Source of the DNA: Bacillota bacterium
Lineage (GTDB): Bacteria > Bacillota_I > Bacilli_A > Acholeplasmatales > Acholeplasmataceae
Reading direction: 5' to 3'
NCBI GenBank assembly: GCA_030830185.1
Contig: JAURNN010000056.1
Coordinates: forward strand, 1 to 5,489
Length of the DNA stretch: 5,489 nucleotides
Position numbers and translations under genes: made by a program. The number at the start of each line of letters is the position of its first letter. The first letter of the stretch is position 1. Positions 1 through 5,460 of the stretch are shown here, piece by piece. The notes under the pieces were generated by a model that saw only the letters and a program-made list of their open reading frames with translations, searched no databases and had not been told where the DNA came from.

Positions 1-829
1 CAGCATAGAAATCAGATAATTCTTTAGACGTAAATGATTTACCGCCTTCTCCAGCAAGTACATATGTTTTCGTTTCTTTGTTATAAAACTCTGAAGACGC
101 AACATCCATTCCTAAATAAATATCAGAACCAGCTTTGTATCCAGCTTTTTCAATTGCTTCCATAATCACTTGTAATGCTTCTTCGTTTGATCCTAAGTTA
201 GGTGCAAACCCACCTTCATCACCAACTCCAGTATTATACCCTTTTGATTGTAATACTTTTTTTAAGTTATGAAAGACTTCAGCACCCATACGAATCGCTT
301 CTTTAAATGATGGTGCTCCTACTGGTAAGATCATAAATTCTTGGAAGTCAACATTGTTATCAGCATGTGATCCACCATTAATGATATTCATCATTGGTAC
401 TGGTAATTGACGTGCATTAAATCCACCTAAATAGGTATATAATTCAACACCCAAGAAATCAGCTGCTGCTCTAGCGACTGCCATAGAAACACCTAAAATT
501 GCGTTTGCACCTAATTTTGATTTATTTGGTGTACCATCAAGTTCAATCATCGCTTGATCAATACCAACTTGGTTTGTAACATCATAACCAATAAGTTCTG
601 GTGCGATGACTTCGTTGACATTGTCTAATGCTTTTAAAACACCTTTACCTAAATAACGTGCTTTATCTCCATCACGTAATTCAACTGCTTCGTGTTCTCC
701 AGTAGATGCACCACTTGGAACAATCGCGCGTCCAAATGCGCCAGACTCAGTATAAACTTCAACTTCAACAGTTGGATTACCACGTGAATCTAATACTTCT
801 CTTGCATAAATATCTGTAATAAATGGCAT
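1..829 (-). CDS. eno: Enolase (phosphopyruvate hydratase), C-terminus cut off by the window edge
   Basis: Enolase is a cytosolic glycolytic enzyme that dehydrates 2-phosphoglycerate to phosphoenolpyruvate using Mg2+. The 276 codons present start MPFITDIYAREVLDSRGNP, the classic bacterial N-terminus. They include the SGASTG loop (residues 39-44), NGGSHADNNVDFQEF (151-165) with His155 and Glu164, GDEGGFAPN (203-211) with catalytic Glu205, and MDVASSEF (241-248) with metal ligand Asp242. By comparison with the roughly 430-residue family, about 155 residues are missing past base 1, including the remaining metal ligands and the catalytic lysine. No frameshift or internal stop is seen. The ATG at 829-827 follows an AAAGGAG Shine-Dalgarno site (837-843) with 7-nt spacing. 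A same-strand transporter gene lies 69 bp upstream without a terminator between, so read-through is possible, but eno also has its own promoter. The next glycolytic partner, gpmI, is about 0.9 kb away on the opposite strand. The identification is secure. Confidence 0.98.
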   Translation of the reverse strand, partial: MPFITDIYAREVLDSRGNPTVEVEVYTESGAFGRAIVPSGASTGEHEAVELRDGDKARYLGKGVLKALDNVNEVIAPELIGYDVTNQVGIDQAMIELDGTPNKSKLGANAILGVSMAVARAAADFLGVELYTYLGGFNARQLPVPMMNIINGGSHADNNVDFQEFMILPVGAPSFKEAIRMGAEVFHNLKKVLQSKGYNTGVGDEGGFAPNLGSNEEALQVIMEAIEKAGYKAGSDIYLGMDVASSEFYNKETKTYVLAGEGGKSFTSKELSDFYA

Positions 830-859
830 ATTTTTTCTCCTTTATCTTTAACCTTTATT

Positions 860-888
860 ATTATACATGTTTTTGTGTGAATTTTAAA
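860..888 (-). promoter_or_regulatory. Predicted sigma-A-type promoter of eno
   Basis: Read on the minus strand, TTTAAA (888-883) is followed by a 17-bp spacer and a consensus TATAAT (865-860). Transcription would start near 853, giving a leader of about 24 nt that contains the AAAGGAG ribosome site. The -35 box begins only about 10 bp past the upstream gene's TGA stop. The -35, the spacer length and the TG directly before the -10 box are the same as in the gpmI promoter. This is a motif call only; the -35 matches TTGACA at 4 of 6 positions. Confidence 0.7.
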
Positions 889-898
889 TACATACGAA

Positions 899-1564
899 TC
901 AATATTCTATATATTTTAATCTTGGCCAAATCATTAAGAAAATGAGCATCACGCTTAATCCTTTTACGATATTAAACGGTGTATACGAAATGATGACTGC
1001 CCATAAAAATGTTGATATTGAATAGTCAGTTAACGAAACAAAATCAAAAACATGAAATGTTAATCTTTCTGTTAATCCATAATACGAAAGTAACAGTGGT
1101 GTCGTAATAATAAAATTAAGAATAATCATTGAAATTGATAACGATGCTGTAATGAATAAGCCATAGATGGCATAATCTTTCCTGGTGATAATTTGCGTCT
1201 CAGCAGGAACCTCTACTAGATAAGGTTTTTGATTTTTTTTTGTGATTTTTGCTGCAAGATAAAATCCTAAAATAATTGATATGGATGCAATAACTGCAAT
1301 CATATCTCCTATTAAATGTTCAGGAATAAAACCTTTAAATGTTAATCTTACAAATGATCTAAGTACAACCACAATCATTGTATCTTTGTATCCAAGCGTA
1401 ACGAGTGCTACTAAAATTGCAACTTCACTAAAATCAAGTCTCAAAAATGATGAAAATGGTCCACTTAAAACAAACCATGGAATTTCAAATAAACCTAAAA
1501 CGATTGAAATTGCTGCAAGCGCAACAATATAAACGACTCTTTTCAAGTTGAGATATGAATTCAT
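899..1564 (-). CDS. ECF transporter S component, RibU-like (probable riboflavin-uptake substrate-binding membrane subunit)
   Basis: This is a 221-residue, strongly hydrophobic protein with about five or six membrane segments (roughly residues 10-32, 46-68, 84-104, 132-158 and 186-212, the last perhaps two). S components are small integral membrane proteins that bind a vitamin and associate with the shared EcfT/EcfA energising module. The pattern LRLDFSEVAILVALVTLG (41-58) followed by an LRSFVRL stretch (68-74), and a C-terminal PFNIVKG (196-202) before the last helix, resemble RibU of Firmicutes. The charged loop at 105-130 (KKNQK, then TRKD) seems long for the family. No ecfA or ecfT gene is nearby, which is usual for group II ECF systems with scattered S components. 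The ATG is preceded by GAGG about 5 nt upstream, a modest ribosome site. The gene ends in TGA and shows no FMN riboswitch. The S-component fold is likely; riboflavin specificity is an inference, and another vitamin is possible. Confidence 0.72.
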   Translation of the reverse strand: MNSYLNLKRVVYIVALAAISIVLGLFEIPWFVLSGPFSSFLRLDFSEVAILVALVTLGYKDTMIVVVLRSFVRLTFKGFIPEHLIGDMIAVIASISIILGFYLAAKITKKNQKPYLVEVPAETQIITRKDYAIYGLFITASLSISMIILNFIITTPLLLSYYGLTERLTFHVFDFVSLTDYSISTFLWAVIISYTPFNIVKGLSVMLIFLMIWPRLKYIEY

Positions 1565-1598
1565 GATTCCCTCATCATTAACGTGTTTTCTTACTTAA

Positions 1599-1626
1599 AT
1601 TATAGCATGCATTCACTTGATTTCAA
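1599..1626 (-). promoter_or_regulatory. Predicted extended -10 promoter of the RibU-like gene
   Basis: On the minus strand, TTGAAA (1626-1621), a 16-bp spacer and TATAAT (1604-1599) form a near-consensus promoter. TGC directly before TATAAT supplies the TGn extended -10 element. Transcription would begin near 1592, leaving a leader of about 28 nt. That is far too short for an FMN riboswitch aptamer, so any vitamin control would have to act in another way. This is one of the best-formed promoters in the window. Confidence 0.75.
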
Positions 1627-1628
1627 CA

Positions 1629-1643
1629 TTGAAAACGTTTTAA
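1629..1643. promoter_or_regulatory. cre-like / LacI-family operator candidate between divergent promoters
   Basis: TTGAAAACGTTTTAA contains the perfect 10-bp palindrome AAAACGTTTT (1632-1641). It matches the CcpA cre consensus WTGNAANCGNWNNCW at every defined position except the penultimate C, where it has A. It lies just upstream of the -35 of the RibU-like gene and about 46-60 bp upstream of the predicted gpmI start, a position from which CcpA-type regulators can activate. No regulator gene is visible here. Short AT-rich palindromes also arise by chance, so this remains a candidate. Confidence 0.4.
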
Positions 1644-1653
1644 CATAGATTGT

Positions 1654-1682
1654 TTTAAAAAACATTATAGGCAGTGTATAAT
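1654..1682 (+). promoter_or_regulatory. Predicted sigma-A-type promoter of gpmI (and the downstream amidase)
   Basis: TTTAAA (1654-1659), a 17-bp spacer and TATAAT (1677-1682) precede gpmI. Transcription would start near 1689, only 1-3 nt before the AGGAGG ribosome site, so the leader would be about 15 nt. This promoter should drive both gpmI and the overlapping amidase gene. It has the same -35, spacer length and TGTATAAT block as the eno promoter. Confidence 0.75.
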
Positions 1683-1690
1683 ACTTGTGT

Positions 1691-1696
1691 AGGAGG
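1691..1696 (+). promoter_or_regulatory. Strong ribosome-binding site that fixes the gpmI start
   Basis: AGGAGG is a perfect Shine-Dalgarno core placed 7 nt before the ATG at 1704. The open frame could be read from a GTG at 1674, but that codon overlaps the promoter spacer and lies upstream of both the -10 box and this site. The ten extra residues also have no counterpart in the family. The ATG at 1704 is therefore the start. Confidence 0.9.
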
Positions 1697-1703
1697 CATA
1701 CCA

Positions 1704-3224
1704 ATGAAAAAAACAGTTGCATTAATTATTTTAGATGGTTATGGGCTCTCTGATGAAATCACAGGGAATGCTGTAAAGCAAGCACATACACCTTTTTTAG
1801 ATGAATTATTTACAAAATATCCAAATAACACGTTAAAAACAAGTGGGGAAGCTGTAGGCTTACCTGAAGGACAAATGGGAAACAGTGAAGTAGGACATTT
1901 GAATCTAGGAGCAGGTCGCATTGTCTATCAATCACTTACTCGTATTAATAAAAGCATTAAAGATGGTGATTTTTACACGAATCAAGCATTTTTGGATGCT
2001 TTTACACATGCAAAAAGTAATCATGGAAAAGTCCATGTCTTTGGACTTGTTAGTGATGGCGGCGTCCATTCATATCCAACCCACATCAAAGCATTATTTT
2101 CATTAAAAAAAGATCATAATGTACCGATGTATCTACATGCATTCATGGATGGTAGAGACACACCACCTCACGCTGGGAAAAGTTATCTTAAAGATTTAAT
2201 CGAGGAAGGTATCCAAGTTTCAACTGTATCAGGTCGTTACTATGCGATGGATCGTGATAATAACTGGTCTAGAATTCAAAAGTCTGTGGATGCCATGACA
2301 CTTTTACAAGGTGATGTTTATACAAATGCTCTAGACGGCATTCAAGCATCTTATGATGCAGGGATTACAGATGAATTTATTTTACCTTTTATCGTTGATC
2401 AAAAAGGACAAATTACAGATGGTGATGCGATTATTTTTGCAAACTTCAGACCTGATAGAGCCATCAGAATTGCGACCGCTTTTTCAAATCCAGATGGTGT
2501 CTTACATTACTTAAGTGAAGGAAAACCTATTTTAGATACATCTTCTATACCTTCCAATTTATTTTTTGTTTCAATGATGCATTATGCTGAAACGGTAAAC
2601 GGACCGATTGCTTATCCTTTACAAACGCTTGATGATATTTATGGCGAAGTCATTGAAAAGCAAGGCTTGACACAAGTAAGACTTGCTGAAACAGAAAAAT
2701 ATCCACATGTGACATTTTTCTTTGATGGTGGGAAGGAACAAAGTTTTTCTGGCTCGACAAGACTTCTTGTTCAATCTCCAAAAGTTGCAACTTATGATTT
2801 AAAACCTGAAATGAGTGCGTTTGAAGTTAAAGACAAAGCAATTGATGCGATTTTATCTGGTCAATATGACACCATGATTCTAAACTTTGCAAATCCAGAT
2901 ATGGTTGGTCATACGGGTTCTTTAGAAGCAACTATAAAAGCTGTTGAAGCTGTTGATCAATGTACAAAAGAAGTCGTTGACGCACTTCAAAAAAATGGTG
3001 GCATTGCAATCGTATTAGCAGATCATGGGAATGCTGAAAAAATGATTAGTGAGGATGGCAGTGCGCATACTGCTCATACAACCAATGATGTTCCAGTTGC
3101 CATTACTTCATTTGACTATGCTTTAAATCATGGGGCACTTTGTGATGTTGCACCAACATTATTAGAATTATTGCATATTGAAAAACCAGTATTAATGACT
3201 GGTGTATCCTTAATAAAAAAATGA
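1704..3224 (+). CDS. gpmI: 2,3-bisphosphoglycerate-independent phosphoglycerate mutase
   Basis: GpmI is a cytosolic, usually Mn2+-dependent glycolytic enzyme of the alkaline-phosphatase superfamily that interconverts 3- and 2-phosphoglycerate. From the ATG it is 506 residues, close to the usual 510. The phosphatase domain carries Asp11 in LILDGYG and the phosphoserine nucleophile Ser61 in GQMGNSEVGH. The inserted transferase domain has DGGVHSY (118-124) with His122 and MDGRDTPP (148-155). The second part of the phosphatase domain supplies the remaining metal ligands in NPDMVGHTG (Asp399, His403), ADHGNAE (Asp440, His441) and AHTTND (His458). All key residues are present. The gene starts 7 nt after AGGAGG and ends in TGA, overlapping the amidase start as ATGA. 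Its product feeds enolase, encoded divergently nearby. The unrelated cofactor-dependent mutase GpmA is excluded by the motifs. Confidence 0.98.
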   Translation: MKKTVALIILDGYGLSDEITGNAVKQAHTPFLDELFTKYPNNTLKTSGEAVGLPEGQMGNSEVGHLNLGAGRIVYQSLTRINKSIKDGDFYTNQAFLDAFTHAKSNHGKVHVFGLVSDGGVHSYPTHIKALFSLKKDHNVPMYLHAFMDGRDTPPHAGKSYLKDLIEEGIQVSTVSGRYYAMDRDNNWSRIQKSVDAMTLLQGDVYTNALDGIQASYDAGITDEFILPFIVDQKGQITDGDAIIFANFRPDRAIRIATAFSNPDGVLHYLSEGKPILDTSSIPSNLFFVSMMHYAETVNGPIAYPLQTLDDIYGEVIEKQGLTQVRLAETEKYPHVTFFFDGGKEQSFSGSTRLLVQSPKVATYDLKPEMSAFEVKDKAIDAILSGQYDTMILNFANPDMVGHTGSLEATIKAVEAVDQCTKEVVDALQKNGGIAIVLADHGNAEKMISEDGSAHTAHTTNDVPVAITSFDYALNHGALCDVAPTLLELLHIEKPVLMTGVSLIKK

Positions 3225-4552
3225 AAACACTACATGACTATATTCAAGCATTGCATCTTGGAGAGACAACATCTGTAGAAATTGTCTCTCATTTTTTACA
3301 TGAAATTCAAATGAAAGATGTTTATTATAATAGTGTCGCTTCAATAAATCCAAATGCGTTAGAGGAAGCGAAAAGACTCGATGCACTTCGTTTAGATGGT
3401 ATCATCTTGTCTCAGTTACATGGCATGCCTATTTTAATTAAAGATAACATTGATGTTGTCGGGATGCCTAATACAGCGAATGCATTTATTCTTAAAGATT
3501 ATTATCCAAAAAAAGATGCGCCGATCATTAAAACATTAAAAGATGCAGGTTGTATCATTTTAGGAAAAGCCAATTTATCTGAATGGGCCTATTTCATGAG
3601 TGATCAAAAGATGCCATCAGGATATGGATCACTTCATGGTCAAGTCATTCACCCATTTGATTCTAAAATCGATCCCCTAGGTTCTTCTACTGGGTCTGCT
3701 GTTGCAGTTGCAGCATCCATGATTCCAATGGCGATTGGAACTGAAACGAATGGCTCAATCATTGCACCGTGTTATCAAAATCAAATTGTAGGACTTCGTC
3801 CAACATTTGGACAACTTTCAAATGCAGGTATCATTCCAATAAGCCCTACACAAGACACAGCAGGTCCAATGGCAACAACAGTGTATGATTTAAGTTTATT
3901 GTATGATGTCCTAACAAATCAAAATATAACTGCTGAACTTTCTCATCATGAAAAAATCTATCGTGTTGGCATCCTAAATCTCAATTCGTTTCCAAACAAA
4001 AAAGAAGATATAGCAGTCCTTGAAGCGTTTCAAAATATCTTAAAAGAACATGGGCATGACATCCTACATATTGATCTTCCCTACACACCCGTATCCAATA
4101 GCGAAACTTTATTTTATGAATTTAAATCAAGTTTAAATCAATATTTAAAAAATGCCAAACATCCAGTCGCAACATCACTTCAAGCAATCATTGACTATAA
4201 CGAAACGAATAAAGAAAGAGTTTTGAAATATGGTCAAACATTATTAATTAAATCTGAAAAAACGTCAGGTGACTTAACTGACCCTCAATATTTAGAATTA
4301 AGAGATCAATTACTAGAAAAATCTTCAATTTTTGATCAGTTACTCACACGACATCATTGTGATGCATTTGTCTCTACACATTGGTTACCAGAATCTCCAA
4401 TTTTTGGTCAACCATCACTTGTTTATCCAATGACTAAAGATTATAGTAAACCATTAAAAAGTCTTGTTTTTATTGGTAAAAAGCATGATGAAAAAACGTT
4501 ATTAAAACTAGGTTATATGTTAGAACTTACAAAAAAAGAAGTTAATGCATAA
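3221..4552 (+). CDS. Amidase-signature family amidase (not GatA), substrate unknown
   Basis: This 443-residue protein belongs to the amidase-signature family, cytosolic serine hydrolases that cleave carboxamides with a Ser-cisSer-Lys triad. The predicted triad is Lys74 (PILIKDNID), Ser155 (LGSSTGSA) and Ser179 (ETNGSI). The 24-residue gap between the two serines is the same as in characterised members. The C-terminal FGQPSLVYPM and LVFIGKK blocks close the fold. The core GTETNGSI followed by IPISPTQDTAGPMA resembles the stand-alone GTETDGSI-type amidases rather than the GatA subunit of tRNA amidotransferase. There is no gatB or gatC alongside, and GatA is usually somewhat longer. No signal peptide is seen. 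The ATG overlaps the gpmI stop as ATGA and has no clear ribosome site, so it is probably translated by coupling to gpmI. The N-terminus (helix, then TSVEIV) fits the family. The physiological substrate cannot be told; a link to glycolysis is not evident. Confidence 0.9.
   Translation: MKTLHDYIQALHLGETTSVEIVSHFLHEIQMKDVYYNSVASINPNALEEAKRLDALRLDGIILSQLHGMPILIKDNIDVVGMPNTANAFILKDYYPKKDAPIIKTLKDAGCIILGKANLSEWAYFMSDQKMPSGYGSLHGQVIHPFDSKIDPLGSSTGSAVAVAASMIPMAIGTETNGSIIAPCYQNQIVGLRPTFGQLSNAGIIPISPTQDTAGPMATTVYDLSLLYDVLTNQNITAELSHHEKIYRVGILNLNSFPNKKEDIAVLEAFQNILKEHGHDILHIDLPYTPVSNSETLFYEFKSSLNQYLKNAKHPVATSLQAIIDYNETNKERVLKYGQTLLIKSEKTSGDLTDPQYLELRDQLLEKSSIFDQLLTRHHCDAFVSTHWLPESPIFGQPSLVYPMTKDYSKPLKSLVFIGKKHDEKTLLKLGYMLELTKKEVNA
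3261..3297 (+). terminator. Terminator-like hairpin inside the amidase gene (possible attenuator)
   Basis: GAGAGACAA (3261-3269) and TTGTCTCTC (3282-3290) form perfect 9-bp arms around a 12-nt loop, followed by A and six Ts (3292-3297). This has the shape of an intrinsic terminator about 40 nt into the amidase reading frame. Translating ribosomes would disrupt it, so it could reduce amidase transcription when coupled translation fails. The stem has only four GC pairs and the loop is large, so activity is uncertain. Confidence 0.25.
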
Positions 4553-4563
4553 CTTCTTTTTTT
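4531..4563. terminator. Bidirectional intrinsic terminator shared by the convergent amidase and hydrolase genes
   Basis: AAAAAAAGAAGTTA (4531-4544) and its exact complement (4550-4563) form a perfect 14-bp inverted repeat with a 5-nt loop (ATGCA). On either strand the RNA folds into a GAAGUUA/UAACUUC stem followed by seven Us, so it should stop transcription in both directions. The stop codons of both genes (4550-4552 plus, 4544-4542 minus) lie in opposite arms and pair with each other. Confidence 0.85.
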
Positions 4564-5351
4564 CTGTCTAATATCCATTTAACAACATCATTAAGACATT
4601 TTTCTTTATCTAAATCGTTAAAAATTTCATGATAAGCAGCTGGATATATCACTAGAGATTTATCTTTTGAAGGTATTTTTTCAAACATAGTTTCGCTCAT
4701 CAGCCTAGGGACAATTTTATCATCTTCTCCGTGTAAAATAAGTGAGGGTAGTTGATGTTTATGAATGTTTTTCTTAAGATATCTAACGCCTAACACCATC
4801 ATTTGCCCAATGAGTGACCCATACATCTTCTTTAAATTGAGTGGATCATTAATATAATCTTTTTCAACACTTGGAATTCGTGATAATTTTTCATCAGCAA
4901 AATTTGTCTTAACACTATACCATCCTAATAGTTTAGGTCCGATGATACGAATTGGCAATACATCTTTAATAAATCCTGTTGGTGCACCTGAGGAGATGAT
5001 ACCATCCACATCTTGATGCGTCACCGCATACATATGGGTAATTAACCCGCCTAAGCTATGTCCTAAAACAAACACTTCATCTTTAGGATATGTTTTTTTA
5101 ACATGATTTACAATTTGATGAACATCTTCAATGATAAGCTTATAATCTTTAAGTTTGCCTCTTTCACCTGCACTTTGACCATGTCCTCTTAAATCAAATG
5201 TAAAACTAGAAATATCATGCTCGTAAAAAAATTGCATCATCTCTTCATAACGTCCACTATGCTCAGCAATTCCATGAACGATGATGACCGTTTGATTCCC
5301 TTTTAAAGCTCTTTTTTCTCTTGTGAAAAGTAAAGTTTGATTGATTAACAT
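4542..5351 (-). CDS. Alpha/beta-hydrolase, monoacylglycerol lipase / lysophospholipase-like
   Basis: This 269-residue protein is a serine hydrolase of the Hydrolase_4 type, which typically frees fatty acids from monoacylglycerols or lysophospholipids. The oxyanion-hole motif VHGIAEHSGRY (25-35) and FDLRGHGQSAG (52-62) are characteristic. The nucleophile is Ser99 in GHSLGG, with Asp211 in LHGEDDKIVP and His241 in AAYHEIFND completing the triad. Residues about 125-195 would form the lid over the active site. No signal peptide or membrane anchor is seen, so the protein is probably cytosolic or loosely membrane-associated. The ATG is preceded by AAGGA (5364-5360) with 8-nt spacing. The gene converges on the amidase gene, overlaps it by 11 bp, and ends inside their common terminator. 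It appears monocistronic. The fold and triad are secure; lipid specificity is a family-level inference, and another carboxylester could be the substrate. Confidence 0.9.
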   Translation of the reverse strand: MLINQTLLFTREKRALKGNQTVIIVHGIAEHSGRYEEMMQFFYEHDISSFTFDLRGHGQSAGERGKLKDYKLIIEDVHQIVNHVKKTYPKDEVFVLGHSLGGLITHMYAVTHQDVDGIISSGAPTGFIKDVLPIRIIGPKLLGWYSVKTNFADEKLSRIPSVEKDYINDPLNLKKMYGSLIGQMMVLGVRYLKKNIHKHQLPSLILHGEDDKIVPRLMSETMFEKIPSKDKSLVIYPAAYHEIFNDLDKEKCLNDVVKWILDRKKEVMH

Positions 5352-5374
5352 GAGTCACTTCCTTTATAATAAAT

Positions 5375-5403
5375 ATTTTACTCTATTTTATGAAAAAAGT
5401 CAG
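5375..5403 (-). promoter_or_regulatory. Possible promoter of the alpha/beta-hydrolase gene
   Basis: On the minus strand CTGACT (5403-5398), a 17-bp spacer and TAAAAT (5380-5375) form a plausible promoter. Transcription would start near 5368, leaving a leader of about 17 nt that includes the AAGGA site. The -35 matches the consensus at 4 of 6 positions and the -10 at 5 of 6, so this is weaker than the other promoters in the window. Confidence 0.45.
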
Positions 5404-5416
5404 TAGAAATAGATGC

Positions 5417-5430
5417 TTTAATCGATTAAA
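5417..5430. promoter_or_regulatory. Perfect 14-bp palindrome, operator candidate
   Basis: TTTAATCGATTAAA is an exact palindrome in the 109-bp divergent intergenic region. It ends 5 bp before the TATAAT of the rightward gene and covers part of the region where its -35 box should be. A protein bound here would block that promoter. The core AATCGATT fits the AANCGNTT pattern of LacI-family operators but is a poor match to cre. The regulator is unknown. Confidence 0.4.
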
Positions 5431-5435
5431 AATAG

Positions 5436-5453
5436 TATAATATCTAAAAGGAG
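5436..5453 (+). promoter_or_regulatory. -10 box and ribosome site of the gene starting at 5461
   Basis: A consensus TATAAT (5436-5441) is followed closely by AAGGAG (5448-5453), 7 nt before the ATG. No good -35 box is found at 16-18 bp, and there is no TGn extension, so the promoter may need an activator or be weak. Transcription would start near 5448, at the first bases of the ribosome site, giving a leader of only about 13 nt. Confidence 0.55.
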
Positions 5454-5460
5454 TTTGACA

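Noticed and set aside
1281..1532. Plus-strand open frame of 83 codons
   Set aside because: It lies antisense within the membrane-protein gene, has no ribosome site, and its composition is that of a reverse-complement shadow.
1565..1653. FMN riboswitch upstream of the RibU-like gene
   Set aside because: None of the conserved RFN-element segments is visible, and a promoter sits about 30 nt from the start codon, leaving no space for an aptamer.
1674..1703. Upstream GTG start extending GpmI by ten residues
   Set aside because: The GTG overlaps the promoter spacer and -10 box and lies upstream of the AGGAGG site. The extra residues do not belong to the family, and the ATG at 1704 is ideally spaced.
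1739..2106. Two short open frames (1739-1921 minus, 1921-2106 plus) within gpmI
   Set aside because: Both are shadows of the fully conserved gpmI frame and lack start signals or recognisable motifs.
3185..3203. Six-bp inverted repeat ACCAGT/ACTGGT just before the amidase start
   Set aside because: It is short, lies inside conserved gpmI coding sequence, and has no T-run, so chance is the simplest explanation.
3221..4552. Assignment of the amidase as GatA
   Set aside because: The active-site context GTETNGSI and IPISPTQDTAGPMA fits stand-alone amidases, there is no gatB or gatC next to it, and it is shorter than usual GatA.
5366..5371. TATTAT as the -10 box of the alpha/beta-hydrolase gene
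   Set aside because: Transcription from it would start within the ribosome-binding site, so TAAAAT at 5380-5375 is preferred.
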